A stretch of 64,000 nucleotides of DNA from Pseudobutyrivibrio sp. UBA3626 (lineage in GTDB: Bacteria; Bacillota; Clostridia; Lachnospirales; Lachnospiraceae): assembly GCA_002373675.1 (NCBI GenBank), contig DFLF01000017.1, positions 62,001 through 126,000 of the forward strand, given 5' to 3'. The notes beneath the pieces were generated by a model, which was not told the origin of the DNA, made no database searches, and saw nothing but the letters and a program-made list of their open reading frames with translations. A program made the position numbers and the translations under genes. Positions 23,963 to 33,410 of the stretch are shown in pieces; within the stretch, counting starts at the first letter, position 1; each line of letters begins with the position of its first letter.

Positions 23963-24364
23963 TCACTGTTTAGCTGTGCTTCTTAAATTGATTGCTACTT
24001 CACTACCTAAGTTCGTTATCTTTGATAAGCCTCCCATGAACGCCAGTCTCTTATTCTGATATGTGCCCTTGATACTCAGCGTTATATCACTTCCATATCC
24101 GACCTCGCTTTGCGTTGTGCCATCTAAGGTGATGTTATTAAGTCCACACTGTTCTAAACCGCTAAGTAGTCTACTTTGTTCGTCAGGCTTTAGATAACCT
24201 TCTGTTTCCATTACCAGTAATGTTTCTCTCGCTTGTTGCTTCATGTTCCACTTATCAGATATACCTGCGAACGTGCAGATAACTATGGTAAGTAGCGCTG
24301 TTGTTATAACTATGCCTACTAGTGCAACAAGCATGTTTTCTGTTACTGCTGCCTCTTTTTTCAT
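23963..24364 (-). CDS. TadE/F-like pseudopilin
   Basis: 133 aa. The N-terminus MKKEAAVTENMLVALVGIV gives a short charged start with a Glu followed by a hydrophobic helix, similar to the preceding small pilin-like gene, then a soluble domain rich in beta-type sequence. GGAGG precedes the start. Position between TadC-like and the second pseudopilin supports a minor pilin or initiation-complex role. Confidence 0.55.
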   Translation of the reverse strand: MKKEAAVTENMLVALVGIVITTALLTIVICTFAGISDKWNMKQQARETLLVMETEGYLKPDEQSRLLSGLEQCGLNNITLDGTTQSEVGYGSDITLSIKGTYQNKRLAFMGGLSKITNLGSEVAINLRSTAKQ

Positions 24365-24373
24365 ATCTGCCTC

Positions 24374-25210
24374 CTATAATGCTATTTGTAAATCCAAGAC
24401 TCTCATGATGATGCAATAAAGAAGTACCAGCAAGATATCGAATGCTACTAGTATCACATATCCAAGAGTCTTATTTTCAAGAATTGTAAGCCTTCTCTTA
24501 TTTACCCCGGATTGCTCTCTTGTAATGTTCGATTCTAATGTCTTTAATGCTTCATCAAGCTGTCCTGTACTTATTAAGCTCTTTATTACTGTTACAAATG
24601 CATTTATTTCTGCATTACTGAAGTGGTCTTCAAATTCATCAAGACAAGCTTCTATGGACTCGCCACTCGCTAAGCCCATCTTCATCTTTATCATTTCCTT
24701 CTTGAGCCTCTTGTTCTCAACCACCAGAACTGCATCGCTTAATGCTTCTGATATATACTGTCCGCCACGAGCTCCGTACAGGACTGACCGACTCATTTCC
24801 ATTATGTCTGACATCATTTCATCATTACTCTTCTTATTCTTCAGATACAAATGTATATCCAATAAGAAGAAGCCAAGTATGAAACCTACGACAGATATGA
24901 GCGGTGCAAAACTTAGATCTACTATCTTTGTCACTATTAGGAAGATGAAATACATAAGAACACCAAACAATAGCTTATATGCATACCACCTGCCTACGCT
25001 GATTTTATCTTTAATGAAGAAGTCAGCTCCGGTTCTATTTAGTTTTAGTTGTTTTCTTCCTATCCATTCATTTATGCTATCCTTATTCTTAAGAGAATCC
25101 ATGCTATCTTTTAGTACTTCTTTGGGATTACTGCCTCGGTTTCTTAAGATTATGGATTCAGTAGCTATAAATACTGTCACAAATAGGAATACCATTAAGA
25201 TTAATTCCAT
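24374..25210 (-). CDS. TadC-like inner-membrane pilus assembly protein
   Basis: 278 aa. Four membrane segments (N-terminal, two near residues 85-120, one C-terminal) flank a cytoplasmic T2SSF domain (about 130-245: SRSVLYGARGGQYISEALSD, then HFSNAEINAFVTVIKSLI). TadC with TadB forms the platform on which the CpaF ATPase acts. It overlaps neither neighbour and lies directly after the TadB-like gene. Confidence 0.75.
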   Translation of the reverse strand: MELILMVFLFVTVFIATESIILRNRGSNPKEVLKDSMDSLKNKDSINEWIGRKQLKLNRTGADFFIKDKISVGRWYAYKLLFGVLMYFIFLIVTKIVDLSFAPLISVVGFILGFFLLDIHLYLKNKKSNDEMMSDIMEMSRSVLYGARGGQYISEALSDAVLVVENKRLKKEMIKMKMGLASGESIEACLDEFEDHFSNAEINAFVTVIKSLISTGQLDEALKTLESNITREQSGVNKRRLTILENKTLGYVILVAFDILLVLLYCIIMRVLDLQIAL

Positions 25211-25218
25211 ATCTTCAC

Positions 25219-26151
25219 CTACCTATCTGTCTTAAATAACCTTGTTACTACGAATAGATACATTATTCCGGTTAGAAACATAAGTCCCTGACCAAAGTAG
25301 TTACTCGTAAGGATGCCAAATACATCAACCCCAAGACTTGCTCCTACTATCTCAATGATGATAAAACTGGCTACAGATATGACCATAAGCGTTATCTTCA
25401 TTGAGAACAATACGTTCTTTCTCTCTTCCCTTGCCGTTAATGATTCAGCTATCTGGCTCATCATCTGTCCTAGCACCTCTTCGTAATTGGCTTGAAAATG
25501 CGAACAGTTCTTTAGGTTTACAAGTATTGTCCTAAGCTGCTTGTTATCTACCGAGTACTTCATAATGTCTAAGGCTGTATCTACATTTCCGATTTCCTTT
25601 ACATCAGATAAAAACTTGCCTACCAAATTCCTTAGTTCGCCTTCAAGTGATACATATGCACCCTCAAAGATTGTTACAAGGTCTGTGCTTCCTCTTGCGT
25701 GGTTACAAAGAAGCGATACAAAGATTTCTATTCCATCCTCAATCTCGTTATATACTTTCTGTGCCATCGCTTTTAAGATAGCCACAAGTGTTACCACAAG
25801 TAGAGCACTTACAAAACCTGCTATAAAGATGTTCTTTGATATAACTAGTGCTAGAATGAATCCTACAAGCCCCGTTATTACTAAAATTGCTAGATAGATA
25901 CTTGCACTAAGCTTTGGAAATCTTCTCTTCATTCCCGATACCAGAAGGAGCCTATCTATCTTGTATATGATGGACTTATTCTCTATGTCACCATAGGCTC
26001 TTACAAACTCTGTTTCTGTCTCCACCTTCTCATTCATCTTCTTTTTGTAGCCAAATCTTATGCTCTTTGCTTTGTCCTTAATACTGTCTTTCGTTAGATA
26101 GATAAGGAGCGCAATTACGATAAATAAAGCTACATATATAAAAATCTGCAT
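25219..26151 (-). CDS. TadB-like inner-membrane pilus assembly protein
   Basis: 310 aa. An N-terminal TM helix, a pair of TM helices at about 85-120, a T2SSF domain (about 150-250: FVSLLCNHARGSTDLVTIFE) and a C-terminal TM pair match TadB. It would pair with the TadC-like protein from the next gene. GGAGGG precedes its ATG, and its first codon touches the stop of the upstream gene, showing tight operon structure. Confidence 0.75.
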   Translation of the reverse strand: MQIFIYVALFIVIALLIYLTKDSIKDKAKSIRFGYKKKMNEKVETETEFVRAYGDIENKSIIYKIDRLLLVSGMKRRFPKLSASIYLAILVITGLVGFILALVISKNIFIAGFVSALLVVTLVAILKAMAQKVYNEIEDGIEIFVSLLCNHARGSTDLVTIFEGAYVSLEGELRNLVGKFLSDVKEIGNVDTALDIMKYSVDNKQLRTILVNLKNCSHFQANYEEVLGQMMSQIAESLTAREERKNVLFSMKITLMVISVASFIIIEIVGASLGVDVFGILTSNYFGQGLMFLTGIMYLFVVTRLFKTDR

Positions 26152-27116
26152 TAAACTCCCTCCTCTGCTATTCCAACCTTACTGTTTGCTACAGCTTGCT
26201 CTTCAGTTATGCCTTTATATGATTCATCTGACGGATCGTATACTACAAAGCCATACTCGTCATAAATAATCATTGGACTGTTATAGTCTATGTTTGCATT
26301 ACCTATGTCTTTCTCTGCTATGTATCTTATAAATCCAATACCATTAACAAGATAATAGCCACTCTTAAAGTATTCCGGTATCTTTACTTTAATGACATTT
26401 GAATGCATGAACTCATAATCATAGGCTTTCATTTCTTCCATTGATGTAAATGTATGGATGTTAGAGTCCACCCTAAAGTCTTGATAATTTGTCCCCGTAT
26501 AAAATGTTCCTACATAGCTTTTGTTTGGCTCTAAGCCCTTTATTACGCCACCTGCAGTCACACTATCAGGATTGACCTTCAAATCTCCTACTTGGTCTAT
26601 ATATAACCTTGTTACATCCGTAAGCTTCGTTACATTTGATACTTCTGACTTCATGTCTACATATCCCTTGTAGTCGTCAGAATCGTTATCGCTCAGTGGA
26701 AAATAGTAATGATTACTCTCATCCTTAACTAGATTTGCAAGCCCAATGCTTATTCCGTCATCCCTGAAACGCTCAAAAATAAATTCTTCCGGTACCTCTG
26801 TCTTTGATGTATAGAGAAGCACTTCATTACCGCTTACAGTCGGTATGTTCTCACTCTCTGTATCAAAGAAGATGGCTCTGTTATCAGAACTGTCCTTATT
26901 TATCTCGTTGCCCTCAAACGTGTAGTCTTTAATGCTTGCCTTTTGATAGCCGCTTCCACTTGTAACATAAAAGCTGTTATCTTCAAGCTTTTCTATGTCC
27001 TCTACCTCATTCTTGGCATTATCCTTAGAGTCACTTAACGTTGTTAGAAAGAATCCACTTATTATTAGTCCTACAACAACAATGCCCGGGATTATGAATT
27101 TTAAATACTTCTTCAT
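26151..27116 (-). CDS. Membrane-anchored extracellular protein of the pilus/T4SS operon
   Basis: 321 aa with an N-terminal signal anchor (residues 5-28) and a long soluble part without Cys. The soluble part is beta-rich, with LVNGIGFIRYIAEKD and MIIYDEYGFVVYD. No family is recognised. Its position between the CpaF-like ATPase and TadB-like genes, with 4-bp and 1-bp overlaps, suggests a surface component of the same machine (alignment or pore protein). The stop/start overlaps imply coupled translation. Confidence 0.55.
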   Translation of the reverse strand: MKKYLKFIIPGIVVVGLIISGFFLTTLSDSKDNAKNEVEDIEKLEDNSFYVTSGSGYQKASIKDYTFEGNEINKDSSDNRAIFFDTESENIPTVSGNEVLLYTSKTEVPEEFIFERFRDDGISIGLANLVKDESNHYYFPLSDNDSDDYKGYVDMKSEVSNVTKLTDVTRLYIDQVGDLKVNPDSVTAGGVIKGLEPNKSYVGTFYTGTNYQDFRVDSNIHTFTSMEEMKAYDYEFMHSNVIKVKIPEYFKSGYYLVNGIGFIRYIAEKDIGNANIDYNSPMIIYDEYGFVVYDPSDESYKGITEEQAVANSKVGIAEEGV

Positions 27117-28315
27117 TTCTTCCTACCTCTCTTCGTATAGACTGTTTCAAGTTCCAACTTTCCTTCATTATCGACGCCCTTAATCTTACAGACCTCGTCT
27201 ACGTTGAACTGGTGCAAGTGCACTACATATTCAAACCCTAAAAGCTGTCTCTTTGATTCTTCAATAGAATACCCGGTTGCTTGGCTTATGTAGTCAGCCA
27301 TCTTGTCTACTGCCATTTCACAAGACTCTCCGTGTACACTCGTCATACATTTATGACCGGTCATACTTGCCTTTGAAAGCCCTGCCGCCTCGTCTCCACC
27401 TTTAATCTCGCCGACAATCACCCTGTCAAGATCCATTAAAAGCGATGCTCTTGTTAAGTCTCCTAAGTTATAGCTAACCTTTGAATCTGCTCCATTAGTT
27501 ACTACATGAACACAAGAAAGGTCCGGATGCTCGTCATCAAAAAGCTCTGCATTCTCTTGGCAAATCATAATAGATTCGTCCTTCGGTATCTCAGCTATTA
27601 AAGCATTTAGAAGAGTTGTTTTTCCTGCTGCACCCTTACCTGTAAATAGAACTCCTTTGCTGTTTACTGTTTGCTTTAAAAGGTTTATTAGCTTTTCCTC
27701 TGATCCCGGATGTCCAAAACCCTTAAACATACCTAGCTTCTTTAGTTCCTCTAACGTGCATTTCTTCTTTGGAATCTTTCTTATCGCTATGCATGGTTTC
27801 CCACTATCTGTTAGAAAGCTCGACATGACCGTTATCCTTAAGATAAATCTTGCTTGATTGGGATCTGTAAATGTCTGTACCGCATTTGCAGTTCCAAGGT
27901 TTACATGGTTTCTCTCTAGTAACCTTGTAGTAAACCTATTGAATGCTTGCTTATCAGCAAATGTTATGCCTGCATCCATACGCTTTCCTTTTCTTTTTAC
28001 TCTGATATGGTCATAGTCATACAGCTTTATGTCAGAAATGCTCTTGTCTTGGATCAAATCATCAATAATCCCATAGCCCCAAAGGTTCTTTTCTACAAGA
28101 CTTATGATTTCTTCTTTCTTCTCTTCACTTATGTCAGACCCATCGGGATTTGCATAGGTGTCTAACTCGTCTCTAAGCATCTTTCTTATCTTCTCTTTTG
28201 ATGTTGAAAGATTATCTACGTTCTTCTTATTCAAGTCTTCTAAAATAGCTTTTCCTTGGTTTTTATAAAGACTGTCCTCTAAGACATTTGCCATTTCCTC
28301 TATGTCCTTATTCAA
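27113..28315 (-). CDS. CpaF/TadA-like secretion ATPase
   Basis: 400 aa, with a TTG start at 28,315 and GGGAG upstream. The VirB11/CpaF superfamily is evident from the N-terminal domain (WGYGIIDDLIQDKSISDIKL), Walker A FTGKGAAGKTTLLNALI, the Asp/Glu box ENAELFDDEHPD, and Walker B-type LMDLDRVIVGEIKGGDEAAG with the His box SVHGESC. It would power pilus assembly or DNA secretion. A second homolog is encoded at 51,171-52,376. Confidence 0.9.
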   Translation of the reverse strand: MNKDIEEMANVLEDSLYKNQGKAILEDLNKKNVDNLSTSKEKIRKMLRDELDTYANPDGSDISEEKKEEIISLVEKNLWGYGIIDDLIQDKSISDIKLYDYDHIRVKRKGKRMDAGITFADKQAFNRFTTRLLERNHVNLGTANAVQTFTDPNQARFILRITVMSSFLTDSGKPCIAIRKIPKKKCTLEELKKLGMFKGFGHPGSEEKLINLLKQTVNSKGVLFTGKGAAGKTTLLNALIAEIPKDESIMICQENAELFDDEHPDLSCVHVVTNGADSKVSYNLGDLTRASLLMDLDRVIVGEIKGGDEAAGLSKASMTGHKCMTSVHGESCEMAVDKMADYISQATGYSIEESKRQLLGFEYVVHLHQFNVDEVCKIKGVDNEGKLELETVYTKRGRKK

Positions 28316-28859
28316 CTAAATCACTCCCTTCTATCTCAGCTTCATGATGAGTGTTTAGCTCACCCTTAAAATGCATAAACGTTAGTGCTCCGATAATTAC
28401 AATCACTATGCTTACAGCAAAGATGATTATTTTTTTAAGCAACTTCTTATGCATTTCTTTGTCCTTACTGTTAATCTCTCTTAGCTTCATATCTTCTTTT
28501 GATATAAGCTCATTATTTCTTTCTCTTAATCTCTTCTTATCCAGACTTGAGATAAACACTACCCTCTTTACCGGCTTAAATATCATTTGATATACATACC
28601 TTCCGAGTGTTAGCCCTTCGGCATAGTTGCAGCCGAATGATACGGCTACAACTAATAGGGCTAATGAAAGGAGTATACAAACAATACGTGATATGCTAAA
28701 TATTAGTGGGAGCGCTACATTCAATGCTACTCCCATGCCTACAAGACCAAAGAACAATATCTTTTGCTTCACCGTTTGGTACTTGAAAGCTTTTATGCCA
28801 AATAAGGCATCCGCATCTACCTCTTCTAGATTGAGATTTCTCTCCATTATTTCTGCCAT
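28308..28859 (-). CDS. PrgI/TcpE-like small T4SS membrane protein
   Basis: 183 aa. Two or three TM segments (about 34-55, 58-78 and 148-168) and an extended charged C-terminal part. Size, hydrophobic pattern and position beside the VirB6-like gene resemble the PrgI family, the Gram-positive counterpart of VirB3. In known systems it partners VirB4. The family assignment rests on layout more than on sequence. Confidence 0.5.
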   Translation of the reverse strand: MAEIMERNLNLEEVDADALFGIKAFKYQTVKQKILFFGLVGMGVALNVALPLIFSISRIVCILLSLALLVVAVSFGCNYAEGLTLGRYVYQMIFKPVKRVVFISSLDKKRLRERNNELISKEDMKLREINSKDKEMHKKLLKKIIIFAVSIVIVIIGALTFMHFKGELNTHHEAEIEGSDLVE

Positions 28860-28871
28860 TATTTCTCTCCT

Positions 28872-29747
28872 TTAAAACATCTGATGTACCATGTGGTCAC
28901 AACCTTTGACAAGTCCTGCTATTACTACCGGTGTTACTAATGCTTGTACCGTTATAAGTATGCATTTACCTATGTCACTCTGTCCTTCAAGCCCAAAGTT
29001 TACTAGCGTTGTACATAGCGTATATCCAATCTTTATGCATATGATCATCAATGCCCCCGATAAGCAATATCCCAAAAATGTCTTGGCATATTGCCAAAGG
29101 GAACGTGATGTATCATGACCGCCTGCTCCCAAAGCTACCGCTATCCCGCTAAATGGAAGTATGATTAATGGCTTAAGTATCCTCTGATAAGCACTGCTTA
29201 TAATGGATATGCAACTTGCCACCATCACGAATATCATCGTTGAACCACTTATTAAGAAGATTAGGAAACACCCTACCTTCTCGAGATATGTCTTTATACA
29301 ATCACTTGTTAGACTGAAGTCCGGAAATGTCAGGCTCTTGTCTATGCAACTAGATAACGTTGAGTTCATTGTTAACTCATAGCTTCCGCTTGCTCCAATG
29401 GCACTCGTTATTCCATCGCTAAAGTCTATTACCCACCCCATGATCTGCCATAGGTTCGCTGATATAAATAAAATTATGCAATACTTCACTGCATCCATCA
29501 TAAATCTTGTGGCTTGCTGTTCAGGTGGCGACTGTATGACTGTCTTGTAAAGTGCGATGATGAAGAATACTGTCGCTATCGGAACCGTTGCTGATGCTAT
29601 AGAGTTATAAATCCCGCTTATCGTTCCATAGGAGCTTCCACCTGCTGCACTCTTTGGACTAGTTTGAAATAACGTCATTGCCACACTTATTAGGTTGTTC
29701 CAAATGTAAAAGGATGCTGAATAAAGGCTCTTTATTAACTCTGCCAT
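28872..29747 (-). CDS. VirB6/TrbL-like multi-pass T4SS channel protein
   Basis: 291 aa with at least five TM segments after an amphipathic start. The hydrophilic loop (about 120-160) contains paired Cys (SSCIDKSL and TSDCIKTYLEKVGC). PLIILPFSGIAVALGAGGHD fits TrbL/VirB6-type channels of Gram-positive elements. It lies between the Maff2 and PrgI-like genes, the standard order for clostridial ICEs. GGGGGG precedes the start. Confidence 0.7.
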   Translation of the reverse strand: MAELIKSLYSASFYIWNNLISVAMTLFQTSPKSAAGGSSYGTISGIYNSIASATVPIATVFFIIALYKTVIQSPPEQQATRFMMDAVKYCIILFISANLWQIMGWVIDFSDGITSAIGASGSYELTMNSTLSSCIDKSLTFPDFSLTSDCIKTYLEKVGCFLIFLISGSTMIFVMVASCISIISSAYQRILKPLIILPFSGIAVALGAGGHDTSRSLWQYAKTFLGYCLSGALMIICIKIGYTLCTTLVNFGLEGQSDIGKCILITVQALVTPVVIAGLVKGCDHMVHQMF

Positions 29748-29757
29748 AATCCCCCCT

Positions 29758-29988
29758 TTACGTTAGCGCCGCAACAAGTGCTGATAATCCGATAAGTACA
29801 CCGCCTGCTACAATTGCGTACACCGCTTGATGTTCTCCCTGCTGGTCCATCTGCTTGAATGCAATGGCAAACTTTATGCCACCGTAAACTAGCATAACTG
29901 CACCGATCGCAGCTCCGATTGTAAGTAGGATGCCCTTTAAGTTTGTTATGGCTGTCATATAGCCACTAGCTAACAAAATACCAGTCAT
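29758..29988 (-). CDS. Maff2/VirB2-like small membrane protein
   Basis: 76 aa from the ATG at 29,988, with AAGGAGG upstream. Two hydrophobic helices joined by a charged turn (GGIKFAIAFKQMDQQGEHQ) match the Maff2 family (VirB2-type) of clostridial conjugative elements. It is the first gene of the 7-kb operon and is preceded by a transfer-type promoter (30,052-30,080). VirB2 proteins form the T4SS pilus or channel subunit. Confidence 0.8.
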   Translation of the reverse strand: MTGILLASGYMTAITNLKGILLTIGAAIGAVMLVYGGIKFAIAFKQMDQQGEHQAVYAIVAGGVLIGLSALVAALT

Positions 29989-30051
29989 TTGCTTTTCCTC
30001 CTTCCACAAGTATTTGCAAGACTCTAAACCACTAATTTGTCTTACACCTAT

Positions 30052-30080
30052 GGAATGTCACAAGTTGGGCCAATCCCTTT
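30052..30080 (-). promoter_or_regulatory. Transfer promoter box, copy A
   Basis: Minus strand AAAGGG-N17-CATTCC, 64 bp upstream of the Maff2 gene. Conserved surroundings extend from TTAAAGGGAT to TTGTGACATTCCATAGGTG. The 17-bp spacing matches a -35/-10 pair, though neither hexamer is the housekeeping consensus. Confidence 0.75.
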
Positions 30081-30099
30081 AAAAAAATGCAAAAAAAAA

Positions 30100-30127
30100 T
30101 AAGACTCGATTCGAAAATCAAGTCTTA
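30100..30127 (-). terminator. Intrinsic terminator upstream of transfer box A
   Basis: TAAGACTTGATT and AATCGAGTCTTA form a stem with one A-C mismatch around a TTCG loop, followed by nine Ts on the minus strand. It ends the cargo transcript above. Confidence 0.8.
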
Positions 30128-30153
30128 TTAAGTGTTATATTTAGTTTTATAGG

Positions 30154-30200
30154 GTACCATTCCCTACCCTCTAACTCCCTATGCCCGACTCCCAAGGGAG
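30154..30200 (-). other. G-tract element, copy 1
   Basis: The minus strand has CTCCC-TT-GGGAG, then GGG runs separated by 4, 4, 7 and 2 bases, ending GGGAATGGTAC. Five GGG tracts in about 40 bases in AT-rich DNA meet the usual intramolecular G-quadruplex pattern. It lies between the stop codon of the 246-aa gene and a terminator. Four other copies are in the window. Confidence 0.6.
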
Positions 30201-30243
30201 AACACAGAGATATGGGTATATATCAGCTTTTATATCCCTAACA

Positions 30244-30984
30244 TCAGCCTGCTACTCGAGATAACCATACAAATGATTCAGGATTAACAGTATCATCTTC
30301 GTCTACGGCTATGTAAAGACATCCTCCCCAAGAATCAGACATTCCGTTCTCCTTATCCTCAGCTGTAACGTCTTTATATTGTCCTTGGAAGTGTACTTCC
30401 GCGTAATAATCACTAATATAATAGCTTGTACCCGCACCTCTCTTCAATTCAAAAGTTGCAGGTTGTTTATAAGAATCTAACTTATTAGTAAACTCATCTA
30501 TTTTCATTTTACCATTAAGTCCGGATACAACATTCCCTAATTTACCTGATATCTGTTTTACAACATCAGAATCATTCATATTCCAACTATCTGAATGAAA
30601 AACAAAATCAACACCGAGTTGAGGTACAGTTACATAGTAATCTCCATGATACTGAAATTCAGCCTTTAGGTCATTGCCGTATCTTGCCTTTAACTCTCCA
30701 TAAGTAATTCCTAACAAATCTTGGTTTTTAACTATTATTTTGCCATTCTCTTCGTTAGTCGCATTTACGCTATCATTATGATTATTTACTGCGTCATTCT
30801 TTGAGGCTTCAAGATTTTCTAATTCTTCCTGTATCCTCAGCGCTTCTTCCTCTTGTTTTTTCTCTTGATAAATGTTATATCCTACAACACCACCGATTAT
30901 TCCACCTACTACAACGACTGCACATACAATAATAATTACAATTACTATGGTTGTAAAACCTTTATTATTTTTTAAAAACTTCAT
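30244..30984 (-). CDS. Membrane-anchored surface protein, 246 aa
   Basis: An N-terminal TM helix (about 9-36) follows MKFLKNNKGF, a charged Gln/Glu-rich coiled linker runs to about residue 85, and a C-terminal domain of about 155 residues follows (ITYGELKARYGNDLKAEFQY, ending FVWLSRVAG). The soluble domain faces outward. A decayed copy with 95%-like identity by eye lies at 32,797-33,398. It is next to paralogous lipoproteins in a cargo block. The function is unknown. Confidence 0.65.
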   Translation of the reverse strand: MKFLKNNKGFTTIVIVIIIVCAVVVVGGIIGGVVGYNIYQEKKQEEEALRIQEELENLEASKNDAVNNHNDSVNATNEENGKIIVKNQDLLGITYGELKARYGNDLKAEFQYHGDYYVTVPQLGVDFVFHSDSWNMNDSDVVKQISGKLGNVVSGLNGKMKIDEFTNKLDSYKQPATFELKRGAGTSYYISDYYAEVHFQGQYKDVTAEDKENGMSDSWGGCLYIAVDEDDTVNPESFVWLSRVAG

Positions 30985-31034
30985 AGGTGTAAACCTCCAA
31001 TATCATTATTTCCAAATGAATACTATATAACAAT

Positions 31035-31733
31035 TCATTGATTACCATGTGCACTGAATGATTCAACTATGCCACCTATCTCGCGAACCTTCAAAAGACC
31101 ATTTTCTAAGTAAGCAGCTGGTCCCGTATGTTTTTCAACATGAGTAAAGCCTTGTAGGTCTTGCATATCTATTTCTTCATCCGTAGAAATATTTCTCATT
31201 GCTTTTTCAATCCTTTCAATACCTTCGCGCGAAATTTTTCTATCTTTTTGATTCTTAGAGGTTATTGTATATTCTGAATTTGTTGCTATAGACTCAGCCG
31301 ATGTTCTATAAACACAACCATCACCATTATCAAACCATGCAACCATTAGATTCGGATCACCATATGAGAAAAGGCAATAAGTATTACCTCGCTTAATTGC
31401 GTAAAATGCAATTTCCGGATAACTCGGATCGGTCAGGTGAGTAAATCCAAGTGCTTCAGCATAATCCGTTAGATCAAACGTATTGCCGTTGATGTAATCC
31501 TCCGTCTTAACGGCTTTCCTTTGCTCGAGCGAGATGGTCGGCTCGAAGTCCGAATTTGCAGTCTTTGTACTAGACTTTGAATCATCAGATTGACTTGTGT
31601 TTGTACTTTTGGTATCTTGCGTCGTACTATTACTATTGTTCTCATTAGAATTATTCTGACATCCACATCCTGCGAATACAATAATTAAAGATAATGACAA
31701 CACAACTACAGCTATTCTTTTTACTCTTTTCAT
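31035..31733 (-). CDS. Paralogous surface lipoprotein 1
   Basis: 232 aa with a type II signal peptide: basic start, hydrophobic core and lipobox FAGC (Cys23). A Ser/Thr/Asn/Gln-rich tether (24-62) leads to a domain starting DFEPTISLEQRKAVK. Two other copies of this family are at 31,812-32,504 and 33,492-34,172, all with the same lead-in and diverged C-terminal halves. Surface lipoproteins beside transfer genes are often entry-exclusion or surface-exclusion factors; that role is inferred from position. Confidence 0.75.
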   Translation of the reverse strand: MKRVKRIAVVVLSLSLIIVFAGCGCQNNSNENNSNSTTQDTKSTNTSQSDDSKSSTKTANSDFEPTISLEQRKAVKTEDYINGNTFDLTDYAEALGFTHLTDPSYPEIAFYAIKRGNTYCLFSYGDPNLMVAWFDNGDGCVYRTSAESIATNSEYTITSKNQKDRKISREGIERIEKAMRNISTDEEIDMQDLQGFTHVEKHTGPAAYLENGLLKVREIGGIVESFSAHGNQ

Positions 31734-31811
31734 ATCTCCCCCCTTATTACAAAAAATCTTTCATAATGCTAGAAATATATAAATACGCAAACATAATTAT
31801 TAATATGCGAA

Positions 31812-32504
31812 TTAATTATCTGGATGACAACTGATATCGTCTACTTTTTGACCTTTACTACGAACATTCATAAGGCCGTCTGTATAATATTCCGCTGAGC
31901 CAGAATATTTAGTAACGTGCTTAAAAGAAGGTAGTCGATCCAAACTTGGACTATCACTTGTGGCAATATAGGCCAAGAATGAAGAAATTTCATCTAATCC
32001 TTCACTCTTAGAAATGGTTCTGTCTTCCTGTCCTTTTGATTTTATTGTATAAATTGGTTCAGTAGAACACTCTAGTGGCCCTGCCTTATAAGTGAATCCA
32101 TCTCCGCAATCAAACCACGCTATCATGTTATTACTATCATAAGTAAAAAAGCATTTCACATTACCATTCTTCATAGCGTAAAGAACACCACCTTGCGGAT
32201 CTTCAAGCCTAGTATATCCTAAAGCTTCTGCATACGCCGTTAGGTCAAAAGTATTGCCGTTGATATAATCTTCTGCCTTAACTGCTTTCCTTTGCTCAAG
32301 TGAAATTGTTGGCTCAAAGTCAGAATTTGCCGTCTTTGTATTAACCTTTGAATCATCAGATTGACTAGTGTTTGAACTATTCGTTTCTTGCGTCGTACTG
32401 TTACTATTGTCCTCATTAGTATTATTCTGACATCCACATCCTGCTAATACAATAATTAAAGACAATGACAACACAATTACAGCTATACTTTTTACTCTTT
32501 TCAT
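31812..32504 (-). CDS. Paralogous surface lipoprotein 2
   Basis: 230 aa with lipobox LAGC and a Ser/Thr/Asn-rich tether. Its first 90 residues are nearly identical to those of the neighbouring lipoprotein (ISLEQRKAVKAEDYINGNTF), while the C-terminal half differs strongly apart from shared aromatic spacing (MIAWFDCGDGFTYK). This pattern of constant signal/tether and variable outer domain suggests diversifying selection or recombination. The gene follows a 145-bp gap next to the duplicated segment at 32,656. Confidence 0.75.
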   Translation of the reverse strand: MKRVKSIAVIVLSLSLIIVLAGCGCQNNTNEDNSNSTTQETNSSNTSQSDDSKVNTKTANSDFEPTISLEQRKAVKAEDYINGNTFDLTAYAEALGYTRLEDPQGGVLYAMKNGNVKCFFTYDSNNMIAWFDCGDGFTYKAGPLECSTEPIYTIKSKGQEDRTISKSEGLDEISSFLAYIATSDSPSLDRLPSFKHVTKYSGSAEYYTDGLMNVRSKGQKVDDISCHPDN

Positions 32505-32655
32505 ATCTTCCCCCTCAAAATGTATATGAACTACACGATTATTGTATCATATGTAATAACGTTTTAATAGGAAAAACAGGATTCATCTTCATTACAATTA
32601 GCTTAGAAATAAAAAATAATGTATCCAATTTTACTGATCTCTTAAAAACATAAAA

Positions 32656-32681
32656 AAGACCTGATTGTAAAATCAAGTCTT
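32656..32681 (-). terminator. Terminator within the duplicated segment
   Basis: AAGACTTGATT and AATCAGGTCTT pair around a TTAC loop and six Ts follow on the minus strand. It is the equivalent of the hairpin at 30,100-30,127. Confidence 0.75.
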
Positions 32682-32708
32682 ATTCAGTGCGTTATTCAGT
32701 TTTATAGG

Positions 32709-32755
32709 GTACCATTCCCTACCCTCTAACTCCCTATGCCCGACTCCCAAGGGAG
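32709..32755 (-). other. G-tract element, copy 2
   Basis: Identical over 47 bp to copy 1 at 30,154-30,200, as part of a larger duplication. It carries five GGG tracts on the minus strand. Confidence 0.6.
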
Positions 32756-32796
32756 AACACAGAGATATGGGTATATCAGCGCTTATATCCCTAACA

Positions 32797-33398
32797 TCAG
32801 CCTGCTACTCGAGATAACCATACAAATGATTCAGGATTAACAGTATCATCTTCGTCTACGGCTATGTAAAGACATCCTCCCCAAGAATCAGACATTCCTT
32901 TCTCCTTATCCTCAACTGTAACGTCTTTATATTGTCCTTGGAAGTGTACTTCCGCATAATAATCACTAATATAATAGCTTGTACCCGCACCTCTCTTCAA
33001 TTCAAAAGTTGCAGGTTGTTTATAAGAATCTAACTTATTAGTAAACTCATCTATTTTCATTTTACCGTTAAGTCCGGATACAACATTCCCTAATTTACCT
33101 GATATCTGTTTTACAACATCAGAATCATTCATATTCCAACTATCTGAATGAAAAACAAAATCAACACCGAGTTGAGGAACAGTACATAGTAATCTCCATG
33201 AAACTTAAATTCAGCCTTTAGGTCATTGCCGTATCTTGCCTTTAACTCTCCATAAGTAATTCCTAACAAATCTTGGTTTTTAACTATTATTTTGCCATTC
33301 TCTTCGTTAGTCGTATTTACGCTATCATTATGATTATTTACTGCGTCATTCTTTGAGGCTTCAAGATTTTCTAATTCTTCCTGTATCCTCAGCGCTTT
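32797..33398 (-). pseudogene. Truncated, frame-shifted copy of the 246-aa surface protein gene
   Basis: The C-terminal 111 codons (from 33,132) are intact and almost identical to those of 30,244-30,984. A one-base deletion at about 33,184 breaks the frame, and homology stops abruptly at 33,398, so the signal anchor is missing. The duplication includes the terminator and G-tract element downstream. No start is available for expression as a surface protein. Confidence 0.85.
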
Positions 33399-33410
33399 TT
33401 GCTACCTCTG

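Noticed and set aside
30154..30200. CATTCC on the plus strand of the G-tract element as another transfer promoter
   Set aside because: No AAAGGG-like hexamer lies 17 bp upstream on that strand and no plus-strand gene follows.
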